In this document: one piece after another, positions 7,674-16,530 of the stretch
How the letters are laid out: the number at the start of each line of letters is the position of its first letter
How positions within the stretch are numbered: position 1 is the first letter of the stretch
DNA from: Prevotella sp.
Lineage (GTDB): Bacteria > Bacteroidota > Bacteroidia > Bacteroidales > Bacteroidaceae
Direction: 5' to 3'
NCBI GenBank assembly: GCA_017412705.1
Contig: JAFPWS010000026.1
Span: 109,592 to 173,591 of the forward strand
DNA: 64,000 bases
The notes under the pieces: model-generated
What the model saw: only the letters and a program-made list of their open reading frames with translations
Told to the model about the DNA's origin: nothing
Databases searched by the model: none
Position numbers and translations under genes: made by a program

Positions 7674-8708
7674 TCATTCTTTAGTTTTATTCTTATAAGC
7701 TGCAACTCTCACGGCAGCATTGGCCTTGATATTATAGTAATACAGCGGATAATCGTTCTCGTGGAAGCTGGCTGGACCGAAGAGAGGGAACGTCTCTGGG
7801 GCTACGGCCTTGGTCGTGGTGATGATGACACCTCTCTTCAGGTCGATCTTGGCATCAGCAGCGTGTGGATAGTCCTCAGGCAATCCCGTCTCCTCGTTGA
7901 AGATGTAGCCGCCCAGGCTTTCCTCCGCCGATGCGTAAGTCTCGTCACGCTTCCAGTTGATGGGATTGATACTGATGGCACCCGGCATGACAACAATGTT
8001 GTTCTCGTTGCCGGCCGCCTCAGTATTGTACGATATAATCACGCCAGTGTCGTCGGCTCCCTCTGCAAACTTGAGATGCGGGTTGTCTTTGAGATAATCC
8101 TCGGTGATGGAAAAACCAATTACGTAGGCTGCGATCATGCGCTTCAGATACTCAGGGTGCGCCTTCATGTATTCTGCCAGGACAAAGCTCTGCATGATGG
8201 AGCCCTGCGAGTGTCCTGCCAGGATGAAGGGGCGTCCGCCATTGAGGTGCTCAAAATAGTAGTCGAGGGCTGCAAACACATCTGTCTTTGGAACAGAGTT
8301 GAAGGCAGCTTCACGATCTTCCATAGACATTTTGGCCAAAGCGGCCATGTTGCACTGCCTGTAGAAGGGAGTATAGACATTAGCGACATCCTCAAAGGCG
8401 GTTCCCTGTACGAGATAGGTTCGCATAGCCGGCAGGCGCATGGCCGGTTCGTTGATGTCGGCAAATACGGGTGCGTCCTCGGAATCATCGACATACTCCG
8501 TCGGATAGACATAGAAGCAGTCGACATCCTTGGTTGCATCAGGTTGGTGCATCCAGTTGTCCTCGTCGCTGTAGTCTACGGCCTTCACCGTCTCATCTCC
8601 GGGGTTCGCAGGAACCGGGTTGTTGTCCTTGCTGCTGCATGAAGTGAGCACCGTTGTCGTGCCGCAAGTCAGGATGGCGGCAAGCATCCACTTTTTCGTT
8701 TTTCTCAT
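7674..8708 (-). CDS. DUF3089 alpha/beta-hydrolase lipoprotein
   Basis: 344 residues from the ATG at 8708. The N-terminus MRKTKKWMLAAILTCG leads to the lipobox LTSC, so it is a lipoprotein. The typical DUF3089 opening CFYVYPTEYV follows, then the nucleophile elbow LAGHSQGS (GxSxG). The family is annotated as lipase-like; the substrate is unknown. The longer upstream reading is rejected because it has no signal peptide and the promoter TACCTTTG at 8752-8759 lies inside it. Monocistronic; the neighbouring AraC gene runs in the same direction 170 bases upstream. Confidence 0.85.
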   Translation of the reverse strand: MRKTKKWMLAAILTCGTTTVLTSCSSKDNNPVPANPGDETVKAVDYSDEDNWMHQPDATKDVDCFYVYPTEYVDDSEDAPVFADINEPAMRLPAMRTYLVQGTAFEDVANVYTPFYRQCNMAALAKMSMEDREAAFNSVPKTDVFAALDYYFEHLNGGRPFILAGHSQGSIMQSFVLAEYMKAHPEYLKRMIAAYVIGFSITEDYLKDNPHLKFAEGADDTGVIISYNTEAAGNENNIVVMPGAISINPINWKRDETYASAEESLGGYIFNEETGLPEDYPHAADAKIDLKRGVIITTTKAVAPETFPLFGPASFHENDYPLYYYNIKANAAVRVAAYKNKTKE

Positions 8709-8751
8709 GATTAAATACTTTTTGGGGTAACAACTTAACTGAAATTGCCTG

Positions 8752-8759
8752 CAAAGGTA
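8752..8759 (-). promoter_or_regulatory. -7 promoter box of the DUF3089 gene
   Basis: TACCTTTG on the minus strand, 43 bases before the ATG at 8708. Confidence 0.65.
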
Positions 8760-8879
8760 GCAAGTCCTTCCCAAAAAGGAATCACGGCCCACTTCCTGAG
8801 CCGTGATTCTTGCTGATTTCGTCACTTTATTTGCTGATTTCGTCAATTGAGGGTTTGCAGCTTTGACCTTCTTACAAAG

Positions 8880-9959
8880 CTACTCACGCTCAGCGGCCTT
8901 CATCCAGGCTGTCACCGTCAGGCCCGTCTTACGTTTGAAAGCATCACGAAAAGTGTTGTAACTACGGTAGCCACTTTCCAGTGCCAACTGCTGAGCGGTG
9001 AATGAACACTGAGCTCCGACTGCCTTATGGTAGAGACTGATGAAATGATTGATTCGCAGGTCGTTGATATAGGCATTATAATTCATGTCGAGACTGGAGA
9101 AATATTGACTGAGATAGAAGCGGTTGGTGCCAATAGCTTTGGCCAGTTGGAGAATGGTCAGGTCGTACTGCAGGTAGAGCTGTGTGTCTATGCAGTGCTT
9201 CTGCAGCAATGCATGGAGGTCATGGGGTCTTGAGGTTTTAAGGTTATCAGATTCTGAAACCTTCTGGACGGCCAGGGCGCTCAGTGTCTCTACTCGCCAG
9301 AGGAGGTAGCAGATTAGTACGACATAGACAGCCACCATAACGTACACATAAGCCAGACCTTCATTGGTAAACTCATAGATAACGAATAGCAGCAAAATGA
9401 TGACCAGCACCACGAAACTCTGCCACACCTCCTTGTGCTCCAGGTCGGCATAGTTGTCGTGCAGCCAGTGGCCGTACCGCCTCACCTCGCGAACCATATA
9501 TATTATTAAGCCAATGGTCACTGGCAGGGCATAGGCATATATCATCGGATAAAGGGCATCGCTGCGACTGGCAACGCATGCCACCATTCCCAAGGCTGCT
9601 GGTGCCGTCATCACGGCAATGGGCCACAGCGGTCGCCTGCGGTCTTGCAGCATAGCAAACAATATGGCTATCGCCAAAGGTGCAAGTGTCACACTCTCAA
9701 GCAATCCGCCTATAAGGTCGGTCATCTTAATATCATCGCTTGACTCAAGGAAAATGATCTGCATATACCACACGTTATTCAGAGCGATGAAAGCAAAGAA
9801 TACTCCCGTCAACCGTCGCAGGCATATAGGCGGTGTAATCTCTGGGGCAATGGCGTTGGCCCGGCGTAACAACAGATAGCAACTTGCCATCATGGCCATA
9901 ACCGTCACACCTCCATAAAAAATGGCTAAAAGCGTATCGCCCCGTATTTGATCGTACAT
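8880..9959 (-). CDS. Membrane-anchored AraC-family regulator
   Basis: 359 residues from the ATG at 9959. About six hydrophobic helices fill residues 10-230, followed by a C-terminal AraC/XylS double helix-turn-helix (LTILQLAKAIGTNRFYLSQYF, then ALESGYRSYNTFRDAFKRKTG). Such 7TM-type regulators may sense a membrane or periplasmic signal. The start is chosen over an ATG at 10034 because the -7 box TATATTTG sits at 9984-9991. The neighbouring DUF3089 lipase gene is a plausible but unproven target. Confidence 0.82.
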   Translation of the reverse strand: MYDQIRGDTLLAIFYGGVTVMAMMASCYLLLRRANAIAPEITPPICLRRLTGVFFAFIALNNVWYMQIIFLESSDDIKMTDLIGGLLESVTLAPLAIAILFAMLQDRRRPLWPIAVMTAPAALGMVACVASRSDALYPMIYAYALPVTIGLIIYMVREVRRYGHWLHDNYADLEHKEVWQSFVVLVIILLLFVIYEFTNEGLAYVYVMVAVYVVLICYLLWRVETLSALAVQKVSESDNLKTSRPHDLHALLQKHCIDTQLYLQYDLTILQLAKAIGTNRFYLSQYFSSLDMNYNAYINDLRINHFISLYHKAVGAQCSFTAQQLALESGYRSYNTFRDAFKRKTGLTVTAWMKAAERE

Positions 9960-9983
9960 GTCACCCGAGTTTAATTTATTGTG

Positions 9984-9991
9984 CAAATATA
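9984..9991 (-). promoter_or_regulatory. -7 promoter box of the AraC-family gene
   Basis: TATATTTG on the minus strand, 24 bases before the ATG at 9959. Confidence 0.6.
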
Positions 9992-10060
9992 CGGCAATCA
10001 GCTGACATGACCAAATGTTTTCGGCAAAAGTCACTTCGTTTACAAGAAAAAGGGATAGGC

Positions 10061-11047
10061 TTAGAGTCTAATTCCCTTCTGAATCTCAGTTTGTCCCAAT
10101 CCCAATTGTTCCCTGAACCATTTGTCTATTGGCATGCCATTTATGTGCAGGAAAAGAAAACGTTTCTCATCCCTTATCACCTGTGCTGTGACATTATTGG
10201 CAAGTGAATTGCGTCTGTACTCAGTGGAATGCAGCCACCCGCTATAATTGATGCGCTGTCCGTGTAGAAGTTTGTCGGTCTGTTCCATGTTGAAGCCACA
10301 CTCCAAACACTCACGCTCCATATTGAGGAAACGCTTGAAGCTCGGGAACCATCTATAAGCCTTGTCTAAGAGTCGCTTCAAGTTGCTCACCTCCTTCTGG
10401 TGTTGCTCATTAGTACGATTAAGTTCTCTTGTGTGGTTGTCCTTCAACTTCTGCATATCGGTGTGCAGCCTTTCAATCTGCTCATTCAGATCTTCAACCT
10501 CCCTCTGCAGTTGGGCGTTCTCTTTCTCCAGTCGGTTCACCTTGTTGCCGCCAAGAAGAGAATTCACTCCGTTAAGTACGCTGGTGGCAGTCTTCGTGGC
10601 GGAGTTCTTGCATAGGCAAGCGACCAAGTTCGAGCGGGCACGGCTCATGACCTCATCAGCGCACAGACGAGGAGCAGGGGCTTTCGTCCTATATCTCTTC
10701 TTGGCGGTCTGTTCCTGGTACCCTCCACGATGTTATCAACATCGCGGACTCCTCCCTTCTGTTTCTTACGCTCAGTCTGCACGATGGGGACGATGGTGGC
10801 ATGGATATGTGTTGTTTCCTCGTCCATATGCAGCACAGCCGAAACTACATTATCAGTTCCATAGGTCTTACGGAGCCAGTCAATGTTATCCTTGCACCAT
10901 TCATCCAGTCTGCCCCTCTGCTCTATTTGCTCCATATCGGCATGGGTGCCAGTGAGGACAATGCGGATGGTCTGTACCTGATTCTTGCCATTCTTACGCC
11001 TGAGTCCTGCCGTATCAAGGCAGTGCTGGTTTGATATTTCGTTTCGC
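10061..11047 (-). pseudogene. Decayed MobV/Pre-type relaxase
   Basis: The remnant reads in two frames. Upstream (to about 10720) is the middle of a Mob/Pre relaxase: RRKNGKNQVQTIRIVLTGTH, GRLDEWCKDN, and the metal-binding motif VLHMDEETTHIHATIVPIV. A frameshift near 10720 moves the homology to a second frame (AKKRYRTKAPAPRLCADEVM), continuing into a coiled coil and the usual C-terminal region down to 10061. The N-terminal ~50 residues with the first relaxase motif are missing; an in-frame stop lies upstream near 11120. It is what remains of a mobilizable element; repeat R1 begins about 110 bases further on. Confidence 0.82.
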
Positions 11048-11158
11048 TTGTCTCTTGTTCCTATCTGTGTTCGGCCACTGCCGACGGTCTTGGCCGGGTG
11101 TCCAGAGGGGTGCCGCTCGACCTACGGTCGCTTGCAAGGCAAGAACTGTGCAAAGGGA

Positions 11159-11300
11159 TTCCAAAGTGTTAAAAGTTTAGGTCGGCTATGACAATCGGCA
11201 CCTTGCATATGCCAAAAGCCACCACTTTCTTTGTTTCTGAGAGCGGTTGACAGGGTTACGATTTGGCAACCTAACTCTTGCCGCAATCTTCCCAGATTTG
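11159..11300 (+). repeat. 142-bp direct repeat, copy R1
   Basis: Matches 19829-19970 in the same orientation with about 4 differences in 142 bases. Each copy is followed about 100 bases later by the 84-bp promoter-bearing repeat, so both look like the same terminus of one element family. R1 follows the relaxase remnant; R2 follows the integrase. Confidence 0.9.
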
Positions 11301-11401
11301 CGTAGAGCCTACCTACCGCCTTACTTCGTTTTTCCTCGAAATGCCTTTGTCTATGCACTTTGTTGCGTTAATTCTCCAAAATTACTTCTCAAAATCAACC
11401 T

Positions 11402-11500
11402 TTTTTCGTAACTTTGGCTTCACCGAACTTACTCGGCACTCGGAAATGAAAAGAAAAGCAAACTTTCCTTTTGCATTTCTCTCGTTTTTTCGTAACTTTG
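11402..11500 (+). repeat. 84-bp promoter-bearing repeat, left copy plus partial next unit
   Basis: One complete unit begins with the T-run and CGTAACTTTGG and ends ...GCATTTCTCTCG; the next unit starts again with CGTAACTTTGG. GTAACTTTGG sites lie at 11408-11417 and 11492-11501, 84 bases apart. The same unit occurs twice at 20069-20236. Confidence 0.88.
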
Positions 11501-11700
11501 GAAGAAATCTCAAACTTTCTTTGTTTATCGGAGGTTTGAGAGATAACGCGATTTTCGAGGTTACGAACTGGAAACCTTCTGATTTCCGCATTCTGCCGCG
11601 ATATGCGTATTGTTAGACCACTCGACGCTGAGCCACCAGCCTGTTTCAATGGCTCTTTGTCGGGGGCAAAGGTAATGCATTTATTTGAAACTGCCAAATA

Positions 11701-12318
11701 TTAAGCAGGATTTTTACGGGGCTGCAAGTCCATGAGGTCGAAAAACATCAATCGGGTGTTCTGGGGTACAACGGCTTTGTCCTTTCGGGTACTCCTTGAT
11801 TCTTCCTCTTCGGATGCAAACAAGTAAGTAAATCCGTTCTTCTCATAATATGATAATGCGTCTGGTGCATTACGAGCGTCAACTATCAAGAAGCGATAAC
11901 CTGTCTTGCCGCCAGTACCCAACCATCGCTTGATAAAGTTCATAAGGGCAGTGCCAATGCCTTGATGTGCCATTGCCTTATTGACTGCCAATCGTCCTAT
12001 CAAGATGCCAGGATAGCGTTTAAGCCGTTTCTCACTGAGGTCATTTTCTTCACGGAATGCCTCTTGCTTTCGGTTTGAGAGATCTGTCATGCGCAGACTG
12101 TCGTTGGAAACAGAGAAAGCACAGGCAATCTGCTGGAGATTACTCTTGGGACGAAACGCATAAGAACGGCTTACCATCCGTTGGGTATATCCAATAGCAT
12201 CCTTCTGGAAGTACTCGTCAAGGTCATCTATACCACAAGAAAAATGCTCGCACTCTGCGAGCACCTCTTCTGTCAGTTCTGTGAACTTAAACTTGCTCAA
12301 TAATTCGTCATCTGTCAT
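11701..12318 (-). CDS. GNAT acetyltransferase, probable toxin
   Basis: 205 residues. The acetyl-CoA loop AHQGIGTALMNF and the preceding strand IGRLAVNKA are the GNAT core. The C-terminal SYYEKNGF is typical of the superfamily. It is preceded by a 55-codon gene whose stop overlaps this start by 4 bases, the layout of TacAT-type systems in which GNAT toxins acetylate aminoacyl-tRNA. At about 205 residues it is somewhat longer than classical TacT (about 165), with an insert around residues 75-100. The toxin role is inferred from pairing; it could be an ordinary acetyltransferase. Confidence 0.78.
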   Translation of the reverse strand: MTDDELLSKFKFTELTEEVLAECEHFSCGIDDLDEYFQKDAIGYTQRMVSRSYAFRPKSNLQQIACAFSVSNDSLRMTDLSNRKQEAFREENDLSEKRLKRYPGILIGRLAVNKAMAHQGIGTALMNFIKRWLGTGGKTGYRFLIVDARNAPDALSYYEKNGFTYLFASEEEESRSTRKDKAVVPQNTRLMFFDLMDLQPRKNPA

Positions 12319-12482
12319 AGCGGCATTCCTGATTCTTTCATCATTTTGATATATGCACGCTCTTCTTCCTCATTATATATGACGATGTGGCGTGGGTTGC
12401 GCTCACGCTCTTCTGCACGCTCTATGAATGCCCTTGCGGCTTCACCGTGCAATGTTGGGATAATCTTTACTGGTGTTGCCAT
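12315..12482 (-). CDS. Small antitoxin-like partner of the GNAT protein
   Basis: 55 residues from the ATG at 12482, beginning MATPVKIIPTLHGEAARAF, then a charged helical stretch and YIKMMKESGMPL. A start 10 codons upstream is possible but is less typical. I see no clear ribbon-helix-helix, so the antitoxin call rests on its size, its 4-base overlap with the GNAT gene and its upstream position. Promoter TAATTTTG lies at 12510-12517 on the minus strand, divergent from the RNA promoter at 12633-12640. Confidence 0.65.
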   Translation of the reverse strand: MATPVKIIPTLHGEAARAFIERAEERERNPRHIVIYNEEEERAYIKMMKESGMPL

Positions 12483-12509
12483 ATTATTACTTCCTTTTGA
12501 TTCTCGCTG

Positions 12510-12517
12510 CAAAATTA
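12510..12517 (-). promoter_or_regulatory. -7 promoter box of the GNAT toxin-antitoxin operon
   Basis: TAATTTTG on the minus strand, 27 bases before the antitoxin ATG. Confidence 0.6.
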
Positions 12518-12632
12518 GTCAAAATTCTCCAAAGTTGCAAGGAATTGGCAAGATTTCAGCCAAAAAGAAAGAAAATCGAGCCGATTTTTGCAGAAATTTG
12601 TTCAAATTGCCATCAGATTCGAGAAAAATCAC

Positions 12633-12640
12633 TATCTTTG
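12633..12640 (+). promoter_or_regulatory. -7 promoter box ahead of the structured RNA and WG operon
   Basis: TATCTTTG; transcription would begin near 12646-12648, about 280 bases before the first codon of the operon. Confidence 0.65.
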
Positions 12641-12645
12641 CAGCG

Positions 12646-12925
12646 GTTTCGGGGAGAAATCCGGAGCCGGTGATGCATTAGCTTATTATTTCGCACTTTA
12701 CCAAAGACGCCTAGGAAACCTCTTCTGGAATAGTTCGATTTAAGAAGCAGAGGGAAGGCCAAGTTGCGGCACTCCCAATCTGACGAAGAAGCTATGCCTC
12801 CACGCTATATGGCGTGGTTGCATTCTTATATGTCAGATAGGGGTTCCAATTTCCTAGGCGCGCCCCTCAGGTAAAGTGCATAAGGATGGCCACGCCATTC
12901 TTTATGCCTATGCTTCTGCATTTAA
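12646..12925 (+). ncRNA. Structured RNA or leader of unknown class
   Basis: About 280 bases with no credible ORF and several nested exact pairings. GCACTTTACC 12693-12702 pairs with 12870-12879 (10/10). CGCCTAGGAAA 12708-12718 pairs with 12850-12860 (11/11). ATCTGAC 12778-12784 pairs with 12832-12838. CCACGC 12800-12805 pairs with 12812-12817, extended by ATGC/GCAT. CCTCT 12719-12723 pairs with AGAGG 12749-12753. A closing ATGCA/TGCAT helix (12673/12916) and a hairpin at 12879-12905 complete it. No T-run terminator follows, so it may be the 5' leader of the operon starting at 12930. It does not fit tmRNA, RNase P, SRP or a B12 riboswitch; 6S was considered unlikely because it branches. Confidence 0.65.
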
Positions 12926-12929
12926 CTAG

Positions 12930-14456
12930 ATGGATATGGAAATAAAAGAAGTACCCAAAGAGAATGCCTTTATGGTGGCTATGTATTCGTTTATTCCTTT
13001 AGATGAGATTAAACGGAAATACAAGCATGCTTTTGTGGATATAGAGCCGACAAAACCATCTAATCTAATCAAGTACACCAAAGCGAGATATTCCAAAATC
13101 GAGTTGATAGAATCCGATAAAGTTTCTAAATCTGACAAAGATTGCAAATGGAAGAAGGTTGAAATGGAAAATGTGGATATACCCGAATTCCATTTTAACT
13201 ACAGATACAAACAGAAGGACTATGAGCGATTTGTCTCTCTCAGGTTTTGGATTGTCTGGTTCTCCTCCTCTTTGAATCGGAAAGGAAGATATTATCTTGT
13301 TGCAAGTACATGCATTGACAAGGCATTTACACATCAGTTTCCCGAGCGCCCTCTCAACAATGATGATATATGTACCTTACAAGACATTATACATTTGAAA
13401 CAATCTTTTTATGGTGGTGACGAGAAGAGCGAATTATACTATCTGAATGAGAAAGATGAACATGTTTCCATTTTAAATAAATTGGATGAGGTAATAAAGG
13501 AGATTACAGGGAAAGAATCAGAAGGGAAATATGGTCGCCATTACGCACTGGATGTATTTGGTGTAGATATCCAATCAAAAGACTCTATTGATAATTTTGA
13601 AACTTTAAAAAAAGCTTTCAGCAAAGCCTATTATAGCAAAGATACAAAGTCATATGACGAAGTTGTTGTTGACTATGACAAACTGGTTTATGGCCTTATC
13701 TATGGTAATGAGAACAGCGATGTTCTACCATCGGAAACAACGAAAGAAGCATTGAAAGGAGGTTTCTCAAATAACAAATCTGAGAAATTGTTTGCTGGTC
13801 ATAAAACTATGGTATATTTGCATACGCACCATCCATACCAATGGGAGCCTGAAAAAGAAAATAAGACAAAATCCATTAACAGTGACATTGATAGTATAAG
13901 TGGTAATTTCCTGCTTTATGACATCTGCTTAGTGATGGAGGCTAAGTTCAAGCTGAAGACTATTCAAAAAAATTTAAGCAAAGAACATCCTTCAGATATA
14001 AAAGGAGCCTTATCAGCAATGTCTGGTTACCTAAATGTAAATCCTTATCACTTAGGAGAATATGGAAAGAGAACCAAGTACATTTACCGAACTATGGGTG
14101 TAAAAGACTTGTGGGAGATCGTTATGACACAGGGGAATTTGAGTTCAAGTGCTAAAGAAATAGAGTTGAATGAACATCTAAGTCATAGAGTTTATGCATT
14201 AACAGCTATTACAGTGGTTATTGGTACCTTAAGCCTTATAGTTAGCATCTTATGTTGCAACAATTCAAATAATTCATCAGATATGTGTAACTGTTATTTC
14301 GGAGGCGCAGAGTTTCAAGGAGGTTGCTGTGCCGTTATAGGCTGTCTGCTATTTATAGTGTTGGCAGCAAGTGTTATCACGATGGCCGTCTATCAGGTCA
14401 AGTCGTTCTATAAGCTCAACAAAATTGAGGAAGAAATTAAGAAAATGAATAAATGA
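12930..14456 (+). CDS. Unknown protein with two C-terminal membrane helices
   Basis: 508 residues, no family recognised. Residues 1-420 look soluble and charged. There is a His-rich segment LHTHHPYQWEPEK near residue 293. Two hydrophobic helices lie at about 423-445 and 470-495, separated by a short Cys-rich loop (CCNNS, MCNCYFGG, GGCCA). A short charged tail follows. A tail-anchored hairpin would place the large domain in the cytoplasm. First gene of the five-gene cluster, 18 bases ahead of the next. Codon use is far more AT-rich than the flanking host genes. A second ATG two codons in is also possible as start. Confidence 0.75.
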   Translation: MDMEIKEVPKENAFMVAMYSFIPLDEIKRKYKHAFVDIEPTKPSNLIKYTKARYSKIELIESDKVSKSDKDCKWKKVEMENVDIPEFHFNYRYKQKDYERFVSLRFWIVWFSSSLNRKGRYYLVASTCIDKAFTHQFPERPLNNDDICTLQDIIHLKQSFYGGDEKSELYYLNEKDEHVSILNKLDEVIKEITGKESEGKYGRHYALDVFGVDIQSKDSIDNFETLKKAFSKAYYSKDTKSYDEVVVDYDKLVYGLIYGNENSDVLPSETTKEALKGGFSNNKSEKLFAGHKTMVYLHTHHPYQWEPEKENKTKSINSDIDSISGNFLLYDICLVMEAKFKLKTIQKNLSKEHPSDIKGALSAMSGYLNVNPYHLGEYGKRTKYIYRTMGVKDLWEIVMTQGNLSSSAKEIELNEHLSHRVYALTAITVVIGTLSLIVSILCCNNSNNSSDMCNCYFGGAEFQGGCCAVIGCLLFIVLAASVITMAVYQVKSFYKLNKIEEEIKKMNK

Positions 14457-14474
14457 TTTTATAGGATTGTAAAT

Positions 14475-15884
14475 ATGAAACAAACTACTTTTATTAGTGC
14501 TATAGTGACCTTATTATTATTGTCAAATTCTCTATTCTGTGTTGACGCATATAGTCAAGTCCGATGGGAAGGACATTATAAAGGAAAGCATTGGAGGATT
14601 ATGGGCATTCCTGCAGGTACTTTAGAAATTGATGGAAAAGTCATATTAACTCCTCGAGATTATCAAACAATATACCAATATGAGATTGGTAATGAAGTAT
14701 ATTTTTATGCAACAGGAAATAACATTCATGATCCTGATCATTATGAGATCTTTAATATTGATGGTGAAAGAATAATTCCATATAAGTTCTGTTGGAGAGA
14801 TATTCTTCAAGTTGGCGATGCTTACTTTTTCGTAATTAGAAGATATTCATTAGATAGCCCCGGAGATTTATTTACATCAAAGGGAAAGCTTCTTGTCTCA
14901 AATTATCAAGGAGAAGTGTTGTCTAAGTATATCAAACGTATAACAGATAGTAAATATGGGGAGCTGTTCCTTGTTAAAGCCAAAGATGAATATAATAAAA
15001 TCAAGCAAGGTCTTTTTACAACGTCAGGTGACTGTATAATCCCTGTAAAATATAAAAGTATTAATTGGACTACTGATGACGATGATAATATCGCCAAATT
15101 CGAAGTGACTAATGACAATGATTACATTGGCATCATGGATAGGGACAAAAATTGGATTGTTCCACTGAGCAAGCAATTTACGAAAGTTACACCATCTGAA
15201 ATATCAGGAAAGAAATACTTCCTTTGTATGAAAAAAGGCTATTGGGGATTGTATGATACACAATTCAATGAAGTGATAGCTCCTGACTTCGAGGGGTTGG
15301 AGGTTCTTGATGAAATTAATTTCATTAAGTTTAGGCTTAACGGTTTTTGGGGGGTAATGACTCTCCAAACTAGCACAAACACAACAAAAACAATCATTCC
15401 GACAACCCGCGGCTATACAAGTATTGGCAGATATATTAAGAGCCAAAAACGCTTTACATACACAATGAATGGTTATAAAGGAGAATGCAACCACTTAGGG
15501 CAACAAGTTTCCAAAATCAAAGTTGCAACGCCTAAACCTTCAACGACTATAGCCTCATCATACGGTTCGTCATCTTCTTCATCAAGCAAATCCTCTTCCA
15601 GTTCATCCTCTTCTTCTACAGCATCATCAAGTAGCAGTTCAAGTAGTAACAATTCCGGGAATAAAACTACAACCGTCGTAGTAGAGCATCATCGCGATCC
15701 TATACCTGTTCAAGAGTGGGTGCAGTGTACTGCTTGCTGGGGATCCGGAACATGTCCAAATTGTGCAGGGTCTGGAACTAAATACATAGGAGATAATTTG
15801 AGAAGGTGCTGGCGTTGCGGCGGACGAGGTAAGTGCTCTAGTTGTTCTGGCCAAGGTGGCCGATATTACACAGTATATAAGTAA
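14475..15884 (+). CDS. Secreted WG-repeat protein with Ser-rich linker and DnaJ-like zinc module
   Basis: 469 residues. A signal peptide (about 1-28, ending DAYSQ) precedes WG/KWG-type beta repeats (YWGLYDTQFNEVIAPDF, FWGVMT, IMDRDKNWIVPL) over about residues 35-340. A low-complexity serine linker (about 358-395) leads to the conserved TTTVVVEHHRDPIPVQEW. The end carries four CxxC pairs (CTAC, CPNC, CWRC, CSSC) with G-x-G spacing as in the DnaJ zinc finger, and terminates YYTVYK. The last ~80 residues recur in the gene at 16531. Probably periplasmic or surface exposed; function unknown. Confidence 0.82.
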   Translation: MKQTTFISAIVTLLLLSNSLFCVDAYSQVRWEGHYKGKHWRIMGIPAGTLEIDGKVILTPRDYQTIYQYEIGNEVYFYATGNNIHDPDHYEIFNIDGERIIPYKFCWRDILQVGDAYFFVIRRYSLDSPGDLFTSKGKLLVSNYQGEVLSKYIKRITDSKYGELFLVKAKDEYNKIKQGLFTTSGDCIIPVKYKSINWTTDDDDNIAKFEVTNDNDYIGIMDRDKNWIVPLSKQFTKVTPSEISGKKYFLCMKKGYWGLYDTQFNEVIAPDFEGLEVLDEINFIKFRLNGFWGVMTLQTSTNTTKTIIPTTRGYTSIGRYIKSQKRFTYTMNGYKGECNHLGQQVSKIKVATPKPSTTIASSYGSSSSSSSKSSSSSSSSSTASSSSSSSSNNSGNKTTTVVVEHHRDPIPVQEWVQCTACWGSGTCPNCAGSGTKYIGDNLRRCWRCGGRGKCSSCSGQGGRYYTVYK

Positions 15885-15913
15885 AGGTCATGTCATATAT
15901 TTGATTTCAAAAT

Positions 15914-16459
15914 ATGGAGTATTTGATTATTATCAGAATTGATGTTCTTGGATGGAGTTCTGTAAAGATTAAGAACCAGCTAGTAAGAGCGATTGAATCT
16001 TCAAGCAATATTCATCAATTTCATTTCGAATTTGTACGACATGGAAGATTTCTTCAGCCGAAATTTTACCGCAGGACAAAGAAAGAAGTGATAGAGGTGT
16101 TTATCAGCCGACAGGTAAAGCAATGCTATAAGGAGTTTGCAAAGATACATGGGGTGGAGAAGAAGGATGCTCCCAAGACTTCTAAATACAAGGAGAAAAA
16201 GGGTAGTTATATACAAGAACTCCTTCTAAAGCTGCCTGATATCATTACAGAGGTTTTAGCCGTTGAATTTCTGACATATTTGGCTAATAAGTTGAAAAAA
16301 GAATTTGAAAAACTTATAAAAGAAAAGTCTCATAAAAAGAAAGATAACAACAATGATGGTGGAAAGCAAACTCCAAAACAAAATGAGACGAAAACTACAA
16401 TCCAAGTAAAAATCGGCAAATTGATTGTTGAGGATATCACAATAATTGTAGATATTTAA
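15914..16459 (+). CDS. Unknown basic protein of the WG cluster
   Basis: 181 residues, no signal peptide. An N-terminal beta/alpha segment (MEYLIIIRIDVLGWSSVKIK) is followed by a basic region, a hydrophobic helix (about 115-135, LLLKLPDIITEVLAVEFLTY), a Lys/Asn-rich linker and a C-terminal alternating Ile/Val strand ending VEDITIIVDI. The alternating C-terminal strand resembles the end of the 142-residue protein at 17614, suggesting the two contact the same partner. It lies 29 bases after the first WG-repeat gene. Confidence 0.65.
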   Translation: MEYLIIIRIDVLGWSSVKIKNQLVRAIESSSNIHQFHFEFVRHGRFLQPKFYRRTKKEVIEVFISRQVKQCYKEFAKIHGVEKKDAPKTSKYKEKKGSYIQELLLKLPDIITEVLAVEFLTYLANKLKKEFEKLIKEKSHKKKDNNNDGGKQTPKQNETKTTIQVKIGKLIVEDITIIVDI

Positions 16460-16530
16460 TTAATTACGTGACAAGAGATAGAATAAATATGTTAATGTTG
16501 TAAACGACAAATCTTTAAAGGTATAAGATT

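Noticed and set aside
11122-11358. Small ORF on the minus strand over R1, and the matching one over R2
   Set aside because: Peptide encoded by the repeat in both copies, but diverging outside it and lacking start or domain support; treated as repeat DNA.
11560-11650. tRNA-like sequence on the minus strand with a T-arm-like AGGTT...AACCT and a promoter upstream
   Set aside because: No acceptor stem closes and the T-loop is too long; at most a remnant.
12740-12790. Cobalamin-riboswitch-like core (GGGAA hairpin followed by CACTCCC)
   Set aside because: No B12 box or the rest of the fold; downstream genes have no link to cobalamin.
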